This document shows positions 56,094 through 63,859 of a stretch of DNA of 64,000 nucleotides, one piece after another. This stretch comes from Chloroflexota bacterium. GTDB taxonomy: Bacteria > Chloroflexota > Anaerolineae > Anaerolineales > Villigracilaceae. The notes under the pieces were generated by a model, which made no database searches, was not told the DNA's origin, and was given only the letters and a program-made list of their open reading frames with translations. Numbering within the stretch: position 1 is the first letter of the stretch; each line of letters begins with the position of its first letter. Location: positions 606,916 to 670,915 of the forward strand of contig JAIOOU010000004.1 in assembly GCA_021414245.1 (NCBI GenBank). The letters run 5' to 3'. Position numbers and translations under genes: made by a program.

Positions 56094-56223
56094 AAAAACA
56101 ATCCCTTTGCAGAAAATAGCTTGAGAAAACAGGGTTTTTTGTAGAGTAACGGCAGAGATGGAAAGCGGAAAAATCCCTGCCATCCGACCCGCAAAATAGC
56201 CTTACGACAGGGGAATGCAACCA

Positions 56224-56796
56224 TTACTTCTGAATGTGATACATCGTCAACAGCGGGGTCCACTGTTTGTTTTGGATGACCAGCTTTCGGGCCGCGAGAT
56301 GCTCCTCCAAAGCCTTCAACCCAAAATCGGTATCGGGATGCCCCCAGCGAAAGAAGGTGTCGAAGATTTTTATATCCACTCCGCGCGGCTCTTCGAGGAA
56401 AAGACTGCCTTCAGGTTTAAGAACACGAATGATCTCGTCAATGGTCTTGCGCCAGTCCGGGATGTGATGTAGAACACCGAAGATGACCACGACATCCTTG
56501 CTGCCATCCGCGAATTGACTTAAATCCTCCGCGTCCTGGATCAAAAACTGGAAGCCCGGATATTTCCTGCGGGCCAGTTCCACCTGCTCGCTCATCAGGT
56601 CCAGTCCCACATAACTTTTGGGCTGCAGTTGATTGAGCAAGTATGCGCCGTAGCCCGAGCCGCAGCCGATCTCCAGCACATCCTTGCCCTGCAGGTCCAG
56701 TCCCATCGAACGGAACATGGGCATTTCGAAGAAACGCTGTCCCAGCCGGCGGGGCAGGGATTGCATGGCGCGGAATTCGGCGGTGGATAGTTTCAT
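56224..56796 (-). CDS. SAM-dependent methyltransferase, class I
   Basis: A 190-residue methyltransferase: motif I VLEIGCGSGYGAYL (about 40-53), acidic residue at the end of the next strand (VGLDLMSEQ) and VVVIFGVLHHIPDW (motif IV). Its Shine-Dalgarno (GGGGAG) lies inside the 3' arm of the terminator hairpin of the upstream flavoprotein gene, so hairpin formation would hide it. The 3' part of this gene has a decayed relative at 52868-53055 across the efflux island. Confidence 0.9.
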   Translation of the reverse strand: MKLSTAEFRAMQSLPRRLGQRFFEMPMFRSMGLDLQGKDVLEIGCGSGYGAYLLNQLQPKSYVGLDLMSEQVELARRKYPGFQFLIQDAEDLSQFADGSKDVVVIFGVLHHIPDWRKTIDEIIRVLKPEGSLFLEEPRGVDIKIFDTFFRWGHPDTDFGLKALEEHLAARKLVIQNKQWTPLLTMYHIQK

Positions 56797-56839
56797 TAAA
56801 AAATTCTCCCCTTCCTTGATGAAAGAAAGGGGAGAAACC
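56797..56839 (-). terminator. Terminator after the flavoprotein gene, overlapping the next RBS
   Basis: A perfect 10-bp stem (TTCTCCCCTT and complement, 13-nt loop) with a T6 run on the minus strand. Its 3' arm supplies the GGGGAG before the methyltransferase ATG, 7 bases after the U-run. Confidence 0.85.
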
Positions 56840-58150
56840 TTACGCTGTTTCGGTCAGGCCCATGGCCTGCAGCATCTCTTCGTTGGTGGCGTACTTGAAT
56901 TCTTCAAGCCCGCGCTTTTTCGCCTCTTCAGCTTCCACAGCCTCGAGACGTTTGATGTCGTCCTTCATAATAATGGGCTTGTTCAAACCCTTCATCTTTG
57001 CAGTGACCGCGTCCGCGCTGGCATTGGCGGGCTGTTTGGTCTGCAAGTACTGCCAGACTGCCTTGGCGGCGCTGGTGCCGTCCTTACGGGCGTAACCGAC
57101 CAGTCCCTCGCTGGCCTTACGCGACCAACCGCCCACGAAGACCCCATCCACAACGGATTCAAAGGAAAGTCCATCCACGGGGAAGCGCGGTTCCTTGTTT
57201 TTGATGAACTCGTTCCATTCGGTCGGCAGGCCAAAGGATTCGTCCACTTTGTCGCCGATGGCGAAGATGACCGTGTCCACATCAATCAGGCGTTTCACAC
57301 CGGTGCCCTTGGCGCTGATCTTGCCGTCCTTGTCCACCAGGATGTTATCCTCGACTTCGAGTTGGGTCATCAGGCCGTTCTCGCCGAGCATGCCGATGGG
57401 GGAGGCCAGAAAATCGAAATGGAATTTTCCGCCTGCAGTTTTGGGGTCGGCCTTCGAGAGCGAATCCAACACTTTGTGGCGGCCAGCTTCCAGGTCCTGA
57501 TGGATCGCCTGCACGGCGGGAGCCACCCGTCCCATTTCCTTTTCGAACTCATCCAGGTCAAGATAGGCGATCAGGTGTTTCATCTCATCCTTGGTGAAAT
57601 TGACCTCATTGGGTCCGCGCCGCACAATGGCGGTCACTTCATCCACTTTCTGCACGTTCAGCAGATGACGCGCAATATCCACCATCACATTGCCCGCGCC
57701 GATAATGGCGCAGCGTTTCCCGAAGCGGAATTTTTTCTGGCTGAAGGGTGGCAGCTTGTTGTAGCCGTAGACCACATCTTTGGCATGATATACGCCTTCG
57801 AGGTCTTCGCCGGGCAGGCCAAGCGACTTGGTGCCTTGCGCGCCCGCGGCCACCAGCACTGCATCGAATCCCAAAGCCCGCAGTTCATCGAGCGTCAAGT
57901 CGCCGTGCGTACCGATGGTCACATTGCCATAATAGGTAATGTCGGGCATGTCCAAAGTTTGACGGAACTGCTTTCGCAGCCCGTCTTTCATGGTGTGTTT
58001 ATCGGGATAAATGCCGTATTCCGCCAGGCCGCCCGCTTTGATGTCACGATTAAAGATGGCCACTCGTGCACCCTGGCTTGCGAGTTCGCGGGCTCCAAAC
58101 AGTCCTGCCGGTCCAGCGCCGATCACGGCGACCAAGTATTTATTGTCCAC
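56840..58150 (-). CDS. FAD/NADP oxidoreductase, ferredoxin-NADP reductase (adrenodoxin-reductase) type
   Basis: About 436 residues. I take the GTG at 58150, with AGGAGG 9 bases upstream; the longer frame to 58189 reads through the RBS. The FAD motif VIGAGPAGLFGARELA opens the protein and a second nucleotide motif IGAGNVMVDIARHLL (about 150) binds NADP, followed by VRRGPNEVNFT. A GGWSRKASEGLVGYARKDG segment near 340 is typical of FprA/adrenodoxin-reductase-like enzymes, which move electrons between NADPH and ferredoxin. The last ~60 residues are a helical extension (MKDDIKRLEAVEAEEAKKRG). Confidence 0.9.
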   Translation of the reverse strand: MDNKYLVAVIGAGPAGLFGARELASQGARVAIFNRDIKAGGLAEYGIYPDKHTMKDGLRKQFRQTLDMPDITYYGNVTIGTHGDLTLDELRALGFDAVLVAAGAQGTKSLGLPGEDLEGVYHAKDVVYGYNKLPPFSQKKFRFGKRCAIIGAGNVMVDIARHLLNVQKVDEVTAIVRRGPNEVNFTKDEMKHLIAYLDLDEFEKEMGRVAPAVQAIHQDLEAGRHKVLDSLSKADPKTAGGKFHFDFLASPIGMLGENGLMTQLEVEDNILVDKDGKISAKGTGVKRLIDVDTVIFAIGDKVDESFGLPTEWNEFIKNKEPRFPVDGLSFESVVDGVFVGGWSRKASEGLVGYARKDGTSAAKAVWQYLQTKQPANASADAVTAKMKGLNKPIIMKDDIKRLEAVEAEEAKKRGLEEFKYATNEEMLQAMGLTETA

Positions 58151-58271
58151 TTGCAAGTACCTCCTCAATTTTGACCAAAACCGTCTCATTATATAGGAAA
58201 AGATTTACTTCCACAAGCAGTCTCATCCTATGCTAAGATTGGGTTATCTATGAACTGGCAAAGGAGGCGAC

Positions 58272-59075
58272 ATGGCTGAAGCAAATAAAAAAGATCCCGC
58301 TGCGAGAATGCGCGAATTGTTGAATGGAGGCAAACCCTCTCCCGTGGCGCGCCTTCCCAAAAAAAATAGTGCGGAGGTCGTCTCTTCCCTTCCGCAAAAG
58401 GAGGAGACATCCACGAAACAGATGGCTGTCGCTCCGTTGACAGGGACCAAAAAGAAGGCAGCGCTTCCAGCCGCGCCCAAACCCGCCTCTGTTTCGAAGG
58501 GCATCCGGTTTAACTTCGGTCCGCCCTTCTGGACGATCGCCAGCATTTTTTCCATGACAGTCAATATTATTCTTGTGATCGTGCTGTTGACGGTCATGTC
58601 CAACCTCAAAAAGTTCAATCTGGGCAGCGCCATGAACATTGGCAACAGCCTGCTGGGCGGGCTGTATACCAACTTCGAAAAAATGGACCGCGCACATATC
58701 ACCACCCGGATCCCGGTCCAGACCACCATCCCGGTCAAATTTGACCTGGCATTGAACCAGCAGACCAGCGTGGTGCTCAGCCAGGATGTCACCATCAGCA
58801 ATGCGCGCGTTACGGTCAATACCGGCGGGCTGAATATCACAAATGCGTTAACGACCATTGTCCTGCCGCAGGGGACCACCCTGCCCATTGTGCTAAACTT
58901 GACGGTCCCCGTGGATACCACTGTGCCCGTGGTCCTGAATGTGGACGTGGACATCCCGCTCGAACAGACCCAGCTGCACGAACCATTTTCCGGGCTGCAG
59001 GATGTGATCAAGCCGTTCTATTGCATGGTCAACCCGAACGCACTTAAATTGAACGGCCAGCCGGTTTGTAAATAA
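58272..59075 (+). CDS. Unknown single-pass membrane protein with beta-rich outer domain
   Basis: A 267-residue protein not assigned to any family. It has a disordered cytoplasmic tail rich in Lys, Pro and Ala (1-80), one transmembrane helix (about 86-109), a short amphipathic stretch, and a Thr/Val-rich outer part (about 135-240) with repeated strand-like units (TTIPVKFDL, TLPIVLNLTVPV, TTVPVVLNVDVDI), each ending in alternate hydrophobic residues. Two Cys residues lie near the C-terminus. The RBS AAGGAGG is strong, so it is a real gene. A structural or surface role is possible. Confidence 0.8.
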   Translation: MAEANKKDPAARMRELLNGGKPSPVARLPKKNSAEVVSSLPQKEETSTKQMAVAPLTGTKKKAALPAAPKPASVSKGIRFNFGPPFWTIASIFSMTVNIILVIVLLTVMSNLKKFNLGSAMNIGNSLLGGLYTNFEKMDRAHITTRIPVQTTIPVKFDLALNQQTSVVLSQDVTISNARVTVNTGGLNITNALTTIVLPQGTTLPIVLNLTVPVDTTVPVVLNVDVDIPLEQTQLHEPFSGLQDVIKPFYCMVNPNALKLNGQPVCK

Positions 59076-59082
59076 TCCATGG

Positions 59083-59139
59083 CCTGTCATCCTGAGCCGA
59101 AACCCTGAATGGAGTGAAGGGGCGGGCGAAGGATCCCGG
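59083..59139 (+). repeat. Diverged TGTCATCCTGAG-type repeat
   Basis: CCTGTCATCCTGAGCCGAA near the start and GCGAAGGATCCCGG at the end match the two arms of the dispersed repeat also seen at 52837-52862, with extra bases between. It lies in the 202-bp gap before the M16 protease pair. Confidence 0.5.
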
Positions 59140-59277
59140 TCTTTTTATGCTTTTCAAGTATGAGACTCTCACATCACCGGCGTGCAGGTCAGGTGCCGGG
59201 AAGTGAGTACCACCTGGCAGAGTTGCACAGCGAATACGACACGACATTTTGTGAAAAACTTTAGATATTGGAGATCA

Positions 59278-60540
59278 ATGAAAGATCAGATCACACAGGT
59301 CACCTTGAAAAATGGAATGAAGGTCAGGCTGAAGGAGATCCATGCCGCCCCGATCATTTCATCCTGGGTGTGGTACAAGGTCGGCTCGAAGGATGAACCG
59401 ACCGGCAGAACGGGAGTTTCGCACTGGACCGAACACATGCAATTCAAGGGGACGAAAAAATTTCCCGCCAACGTTTTGGATAAAGCCATCTCCCGCGAAG
59501 GGGGCAGGTGGAATGCGTCCACGTCGCACGATTCCACCCGGTATTATGAAACCATGCCGGCTGACAAGATCGACCTGGCTTTGCGTCTCGAATCCGACCG
59601 TATGCAAAACAGCATCTACAATGAAAAAGAGGTCAACTCCGAACGCACCGTGATCATTTCCGAGCGTGAGGGGCATGAAAACGAACCGATGTTCCGGCTG
59701 ACCGAGGCCGTCCAGCAGACCGCCTTCCTTGTGCATCCATATCACCACGAGATCATCGGTGATATGGCCGACCTGCACACGATCACGCGCGACGATCTGT
59801 ACAATCATTACCGGACCTATTATGTGCCCAATAATGCCGTGCTGGCCATCGCCGGTGACTTTAATACCAAAGCCATGTTGAAACGCATCCGCGAGTTATT
59901 CGAACCGATTCCAAAGGGAAAGACCCCGCCGCGTCTGGTGCGTCCCGAGCCTGAACAAAAAGGGGAGGTCAGGCTTACCCTGGAAGGTCCCGGCGAGACC
60001 ACTTTCATTCAAGTTGCGTACCGGTTTCCCAATGCCACTCATCCGGATTACTTTCCCCTGCAGGTGCTGGACAGTTTAATGGGTGGTGCCAGCGGCCTGT
60101 CCTACAAGACTTCGCGCCTGTACCGCTCTCTGATCGATAGGGAATATGCAGTGGATGTCTCCGGCTGGTCTGAGGCCACGATTGACCCATTCCTATACCG
60201 GGTCACGATCACCAATCATCCGAGGCGAAAACCGGAGGAAACGATCCAGGCGCTCGATGCGGAGATCAGCAAATTGCAGGACCAACTGGTGCCGGCCAGC
60301 GAAATTAAACGTGCGGTCAAACAGGCTCGTGCCGTATTTGCCTATGGAAGCGAAAACATCACCAATCAGGCCTTCTGGATGGGCTATGTCGAAATGTTCT
60401 CCTCCTACGACTGGTTTACAACCTATCTGGATAAACTCGCAAAAGTCACTCCAAAGGATGTGCAGCGCGTGGCGCGCGAATATCTTCAACCGAGGAGCCG
60501 CGTGATTGGCACCTATATCCCCAAAGGGACGGAGGCTTAA
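59278..60540 (+). CDS. M16 family zinc peptidase, catalytic subunit
   Basis: A 420-residue M16 (insulinase/mitochondrial-processing-peptidase-like) protease from the ATG at 59278, with GGAG 5 bases upstream; the longer frame from 59182 is rejected. The inverted zinc motif HxxEH is present as HWTEHMQF (about 45) and the distal Glu ligand lies in EVNSERTVIISERE (about 122-135). The second half has the usual SGLSYKTSRLYRSLIDREYAVD. There is no signal peptide. It adjoins a non-catalytic paralogue, so the active enzyme is probably the heterodimer. Confidence 0.95.
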   Translation: MKDQITQVTLKNGMKVRLKEIHAAPIISSWVWYKVGSKDEPTGRTGVSHWTEHMQFKGTKKFPANVLDKAISREGGRWNASTSHDSTRYYETMPADKIDLALRLESDRMQNSIYNEKEVNSERTVIISEREGHENEPMFRLTEAVQQTAFLVHPYHHEIIGDMADLHTITRDDLYNHYRTYYVPNNAVLAIAGDFNTKAMLKRIRELFEPIPKGKTPPRLVRPEPEQKGEVRLTLEGPGETTFIQVAYRFPNATHPDYFPLQVLDSLMGGASGLSYKTSRLYRSLIDREYAVDVSGWSEATIDPFLYRVTITNHPRRKPEETIQALDAEISKLQDQLVPASEIKRAVKQARAVFAYGSENITNQAFWMGYVEMFSSYDWFTTYLDKLAKVTPKDVQRVAREYLQPRSRVIGTYIPKGTEA

Positions 60541-61827
60541 ATGGCAAAACGCTCCGACAAGTTAACCAGTCTGTCCCTGCCCGGCCCCGAGGATATCCAT
60601 CGCGAAGTGCTGCCGAACGGCATTGTCGTTCTGGCGCGATCCAACTTTAATAGCCCCTCCATCAGCCTGGGCGGATTTCTTCCGGCCGGCGCAATTTTTG
60701 AAAGTGATCCGAAATTGGGCCTCTCCGATTTTGTTTCCGCTTCCTTGATGCGCGGCACCCAAAAGCACACCTTTGATTCGATGTTCAACGAACTCGAATC
60801 CGTTGGAGCCAGCCTGGGATTTGACTCGGGAGTTCATAATGTCAGTTTCGGCGGCCGTGCGCTGGTGGAGGATCTGCCGCTCCTGTTGAGCCTGCTTTCA
60901 GAATCTTTGCGCACGCCGACCTTTCCAAATGATGAAATTGAAAAATTGCGCGCGCAATTGCTGACCGGCCTTGCCCTTCGGGCGCAGGACACCTCCGATA
61001 TGGCTGCGATGGCTTTTGATGAAATGTTGTTCGAGGGACATCCATACAGCAGACCGGGCGACGGATATGTGCACACGATCCAATCCATCACCCGGAAGGA
61101 TATGGAAAATTTTCACCGCCTCCATTTCGGACCGGGGGGCATGGTCCTCGCCATTGTGGGGGCGATTGAACCGAAAAAAGCGGTCGAGGCGGTGAATCGA
61201 GTCCTCGGCGGATGGCAGGTACCGGGTCAGGTTGGACCGTGTGAACTGCCTCCCCATAAACCGCTTAAGAAGACCGTCAAACGTCATCATGCACTGGCCG
61301 GCAAATCCCAGTCCGATCTGGTGATCGGCATGTTCGGTCCGCGCCGGCGCGACCCTGAATATCTGCCGGCTTCCCTCGGGAATTCCGTGCTGGGTCAATT
61401 CGGGATGATGGGACGCATCGGCGAAGTGGTCCGCGAGAAATCCGGTCTGGCTTATTATGCCTCTTCCAATTTAAGTGCAGGCACCGGGCCGGGCAGTTGG
61501 GAGATTAATGCGGGAGTCAACCCGAAGAATTTGGATAAGACGATCGATCTGATCGAAAAGGAACTGCGCCGTTTCATTAAAAGCGGCGTGACCAGGGAGG
61601 AACTTGAAGACAGCCAGGCGAATTACATCGGCCGTTTGCCGCTTTCATTGGAATCAAACGGCGGGGTCGCAAATGCCTTGTTGAACATTGAACGCTACGG
61701 CCTTGGCCTGGATTATTACCAGCGTTATGCGGGCATGGTGCGCGCCGTTACGCGCGGGGATGTTTTGGAAACTGCGCGGAAATATATTGACCCCGATCGT
61801 TTGGTCATCTCCACTGCCGGACCGTAA
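60541..61827 (+). CDS. M16 family peptidase, non-catalytic partner subunit
   Basis: A 428-residue M16 homologue that starts directly after the stop of the catalytic subunit. The HxxEH motif is missing: the matching stretch reads LGLSDFVSASLMRGTQ. The substrate-holding Arg/Tyr region is kept (LLNIERYGLGLDYYQRY, about 385). This is the classical alpha/beta split of bacterial M16B heterodimers, in which this subunit supplies the Arg-Tyr pair. Confidence 0.94.
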   Translation: MAKRSDKLTSLSLPGPEDIHREVLPNGIVVLARSNFNSPSISLGGFLPAGAIFESDPKLGLSDFVSASLMRGTQKHTFDSMFNELESVGASLGFDSGVHNVSFGGRALVEDLPLLLSLLSESLRTPTFPNDEIEKLRAQLLTGLALRAQDTSDMAAMAFDEMLFEGHPYSRPGDGYVHTIQSITRKDMENFHRLHFGPGGMVLAIVGAIEPKKAVEAVNRVLGGWQVPGQVGPCELPPHKPLKKTVKRHHALAGKSQSDLVIGMFGPRRRDPEYLPASLGNSVLGQFGMMGRIGEVVREKSGLAYYASSNLSAGTGPGSWEINAGVNPKNLDKTIDLIEKELRRFIKSGVTREELEDSQANYIGRLPLSLESNGGVANALLNIERYGLGLDYYQRYAGMVRAVTRGDVLETARKYIDPDRLVISTAGP

Positions 61828-61835
61828 GGCTGCCC

Positions 61836-62201
61836 ATGAAACTCTCCACTGGTGTTGACCTGGTTGATATTGCGCGTATTCAGGATGCAATTGAACGGCA
61901 TGGTGAGCGCTTCATTGAACGCATTTATACCGAGGCTGAACAACTCGAATGCAGGGGCAGAGTCCCTTCGCTGGCGGCCAGGTTTGCGGCCAAGGAGGCC
62001 GCGGCCAAAGCCCTTGGTTGCGGTATCGGCGAAGTGAGCTGGCTGGATCTGGAAATATTGGGCGATGAGAATCACGCGCCGCATCTGTTTTTGCATGGGG
62101 AGGGGAGGAACCTGGCGAAAAAACTTGGATTATCGAACTGGTCTGTAAGTTTAAGTCATACCGCGGGCCAGGCGATTGCTCTGGTGGTTGCAACGGGTTA
62201 A
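61836..62201 (+). CDS. acpS: Holo-[acyl-carrier-protein] synthase
   Basis: A 121-residue phosphopantetheinyl transferase that activates acyl carrier protein. The Mg-binding Asp is in TGVDLVDIARI (Asp8) and the Glu in RFAAKEAAAKAL (about 54). LSHTAGQAIALVVA closes the protein. Length is typical. It begins 8 bp after the M16 partner gene, and its stop codon lies at the foot of a strong terminator. Confidence 0.96.
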   Translation: MKLSTGVDLVDIARIQDAIERHGERFIERIYTEAEQLECRGRVPSLAARFAAKEAAAKALGCGIGEVSWLDLEILGDENHAPHLFLHGEGRNLAKKLGLSNWSVSLSHTAGQAIALVVATG

Positions 62202-62240
62202 ACAATACGCCCCGCAGAATTACCGCGGGGCGTATTGTTT
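62200..62240 (+). terminator. Terminator after acpS
   Basis: A 16-bp perfect stem (AAACAATACGCCCCGC and complement, 9-nt loop) begins in the acpS stop codon and ends with TTT. The A/T-rich stem base suggests action in both directions. Confidence 0.88.
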
Positions 62241-62281
62241 AGGGAAACCTGTGCGACAGTGTTGGGCGGAGGGCCTGTTGC

Positions 62282-62518
62282 TTACTTCTGGTCCTCAACG
62301 CCGATCCAAAGGTGGCCGGGGAGCACAGGCTGATATGGACGAATGATCAATTTCCCAAGCTCGAATTGTGTTTGCCCTGCATCCAGCATGCTTGGATGAA
62401 CAAGGCAAAGGTCGGGAGTACGGTTGAATTTTTTGCGGTAATAATCCATTGCTTTTTGGATCTTTACACTTAACGTGGTCCTGGGGTCGTTATCGAACCA
62501 CAATATTCCGGTATGCAT
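62282..62518 (-). CDS. Small unknown protein in the LexA-box operon
   Basis: A 78-residue protein that I cannot assign. It begins MHTGILWFDNDPRTTLSVKI and has a helix (AMDYYRKKFNRTPDLC) followed by short hydrophobic strands ending in HLWIGVEDQK. It lies 30 bp downstream of the ATPase gene on the same strand and is presumably in the same transcript. The conserved-looking Trp/Phe-Asp-Asn-Asp start suggests a small folded domain. Confidence 0.7.
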   Translation of the reverse strand: MHTGILWFDNDPRTTLSVKIQKAMDYYRKKFNRTPDLCLVHPSMLDAGQTQFELGKLIIRPYQPVLPGHLWIGVEDQK

Positions 62519-62548
62519 TTGTACCTGCCTTTCTCTGCAATATCCTGG

Positions 62549-63334
62549 TCACTCGATCAGGGCCGATTGAAACTTCAGCCATTTATTTCCCTCTCGCATA
62601 GCGAATTGCGAACCCGCAGTCAGATTCCTTAATGTTTCATCCACCTGGCCGGCGATGAAAGCTGAATCAGTGGTGAGTTGGATGTGACCAAAAAGGCGTG
62701 TGCGGAAGAAGGTCAGCCAGGATTCCATGTTTCTGGCCTGATCCACATCGATGGTGAAGATCGGCCAGATGCGGCGACTCGGTCCACGCAGAAGCAGCCA
62801 GCGCAGGTTCTGCTCCGTTTGAGGGTCTATGTCTTTCACTACGTCCAGACCATCCATAAAGAGTACAATGGACTGTTCGCCGCCTTTGTTGTTATGCGCC
62901 CAGTCGGTGAGTGATTGCAGAAATTCACGGGTGTTGTCATGTTGAGGGAGGTAAAGTCCCATGTTGATTTGGTTCTCCGGAAAACCGGACCACTCCTCGG
63001 GTTTCGAGGTGATGACGCCATATTGAATTTCCTCCGCCGAATGAAGTAGCTCGGCCGCACGCGCGATCATTTGCAGGAGTTTGGTCTTTCCACTGGATTG
63101 GTCGCCCGCGATCAGGATGGGTCCCGGGATGGGGTCATTCAAATTCAAGAGAACCGGCCATCCATCCTGCGCCATGCCAAGGAAAAGTGCTTCGCGGGGC
63201 AGGGGAGATGCATCCCGGAGAACAATTTTCAGCATTGGAGAATCCGCCACGGGTAAGGTTGAAGCGGGATGGGCCTGTTTTTCCTCTTCAAGGTCAATCA
63301 ACATGTCCTGCATTAGGTTGGATGGGTTCATCAT
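62549..63334 (-). CDS. FtsK/HerA-like P-loop ATPase, single domain
   Basis: A 261-residue ATPase. Walker A reads GDQSSGKTK (about 94-102), followed by LLQMIARAAELL; Walker B is IVLFMDGLDVV (about 155-165). The sequence ILIAGDQSSGKTKLLQ resembles FtsK/SpoIIIE and related ATPases, but there is no membrane part or gamma domain. The RBS AAGGA lies 6 bases before the ATG. The gene has a strong promoter with a LexA-like box, suggesting DNA-damage control. Function unknown; a DNA-translocation or repair role would fit. Confidence 0.8.
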   Translation of the reverse strand: MMNPSNLMQDMLIDLEEEKQAHPASTLPVADSPMLKIVLRDASPLPREALFLGMAQDGWPVLLNLNDPIPGPILIAGDQSSGKTKLLQMIARAAELLHSAEEIQYGVITSKPEEWSGFPENQINMGLYLPQHDNTREFLQSLTDWAHNNKGGEQSIVLFMDGLDVVKDIDPQTEQNLRWLLLRGPSRRIWPIFTIDVDQARNMESWLTFFRTRLFGHIQLTTDSAFIAGQVDETLRNLTAGSQFAMREGNKWLKFQSALIE

Positions 63335-63357
63335 GGTTTATCCTTCATTCGTTGTGA

Positions 63358-63375
63358 TTAGAACAACTGTTCTAA
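63358..63375. promoter_or_regulatory. LexA-type SOS box
   Basis: TTAGAACA, two bases, TGTTCTAA is an 18-bp inverted repeat containing GAAC-N4-GTTC, the core of LexA boxes in Gram-positive bacteria and some Chloroflexota. It abuts the -10 element and covers the start site of the ATPase promoter. Confidence 0.65.
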
Positions 63376-63403
63376 TAATACAGCCAAAGGTTTATTGTGT
63401 CAA
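63375..63403 (-). promoter_or_regulatory. Strong sigma70 promoter of the ATPase operon
   Basis: On the minus strand TTGACA, a 17-bp spacer and TATTAT, one base from consensus in the -10. It drives the ATPase and the small protein and is covered at its downstream edge by the LexA-type box. Confidence 0.85.
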
Positions 63404-63450
63404 GATGTGAATTTCCGTTGATTTGGTTTAATAATGAAAGCGCACTTGTC

Positions 63451-63478
63451 TTGACGCTGAGCGTTGTTTTGGTATAAT
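63451..63478 (+). promoter_or_regulatory. Promoter of the tRNA-tuf transcript
   Basis: TTGACG, a 16-bp spacer and a perfect TATAAT. Initiation near 63485 would be about 12 bases before the first tRNA. Confidence 0.88.
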
Positions 63479-63496
63479 CGGCCTGCTTAATAACTC

Positions 63497-63569
63497 GCCG
63501 ACGTAGCTCAATTGGCAGAGCACCCGCCTTGTAAGCGGGAGGTTACGAGTTCAATTCTCGTCGTCGGCT
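63497..63569 (+). tRNA. tRNA-Thr (anticodon TGT)
   Basis: A 73-nt cloverleaf: acceptor GCCGACG/CGTCGGC, D arm with AGCTCAATTGGCAGAGC, anticodon stem CCCGC/GCGGG with loop CTTGTAA (anticodon TGT, reads ACA) and T arm ACGAG-TTCAATT-CTCGT. Discriminator T; CCA is not encoded. Confidence 0.97.
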
Positions 63570-63624
63570 CTGCGGTTGTTGACTGAGAATTGATCGGTTG
63601 AGAACAGGCAAAAGTGATTCACCC

Positions 63625-63707
63625 GGGCGGTTACCCAAGTGGCCAAAGGGGACTGACTGTAAATCAGTTGTCAGAAGACTTCGGAGGTTCGAATCCTTCA
63701 CCGCCCA
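63625..63707 (+). tRNA. tRNA-Tyr (anticodon GTA)
   Basis: An 83-nt class II tRNA: acceptor GGGCGGT/ACCGCCC, anticodon stem ACTGA/TCAGT with loop CTGTAAA (anticodon GTA), a long variable arm (GTCAGAAGAC) and T arm GGAGG-TTCGAAT-CCTTC. Discriminator A; CCA is not encoded. Confidence 0.97.
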
Positions 63708-63736
63708 CTCCCTGGTTGCAGGGAACAGCACGTCAA

Positions 63737-63809
63737 GCCCTCATAGCTCAGCTGGTAGAGCACACCCTTGGTAAGGGTGAGGTCACGAGTTCAAGTCTCG
63801 TTGAGGGCT
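63737..63809 (+). tRNA. tRNA-Thr (anticodon GGT)
   Basis: A 73-nt cloverleaf: acceptor GCCCTCA/TGAGGGC, anticodon stem CACCC/GGGTG with loop TTGGTAA (anticodon GGT, reads ACC/ACT) and T arm ACGAG-TTCAAGT-CTCGT. It complements the TGT tRNA-Thr upstream. Confidence 0.97.
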
Positions 63810-63859
63810 CAGTTGCTGAAAAGCATTCATGTCTAATATTAAAAAAGGAGAACGTAATC

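Noticed and set aside
56684..58174. 496-codon plus-strand ORF opposite the flavoprotein and methyltransferase genes
   Set aside because: It is a shadow of two well-supported minus-strand genes and has no recognisable domain.
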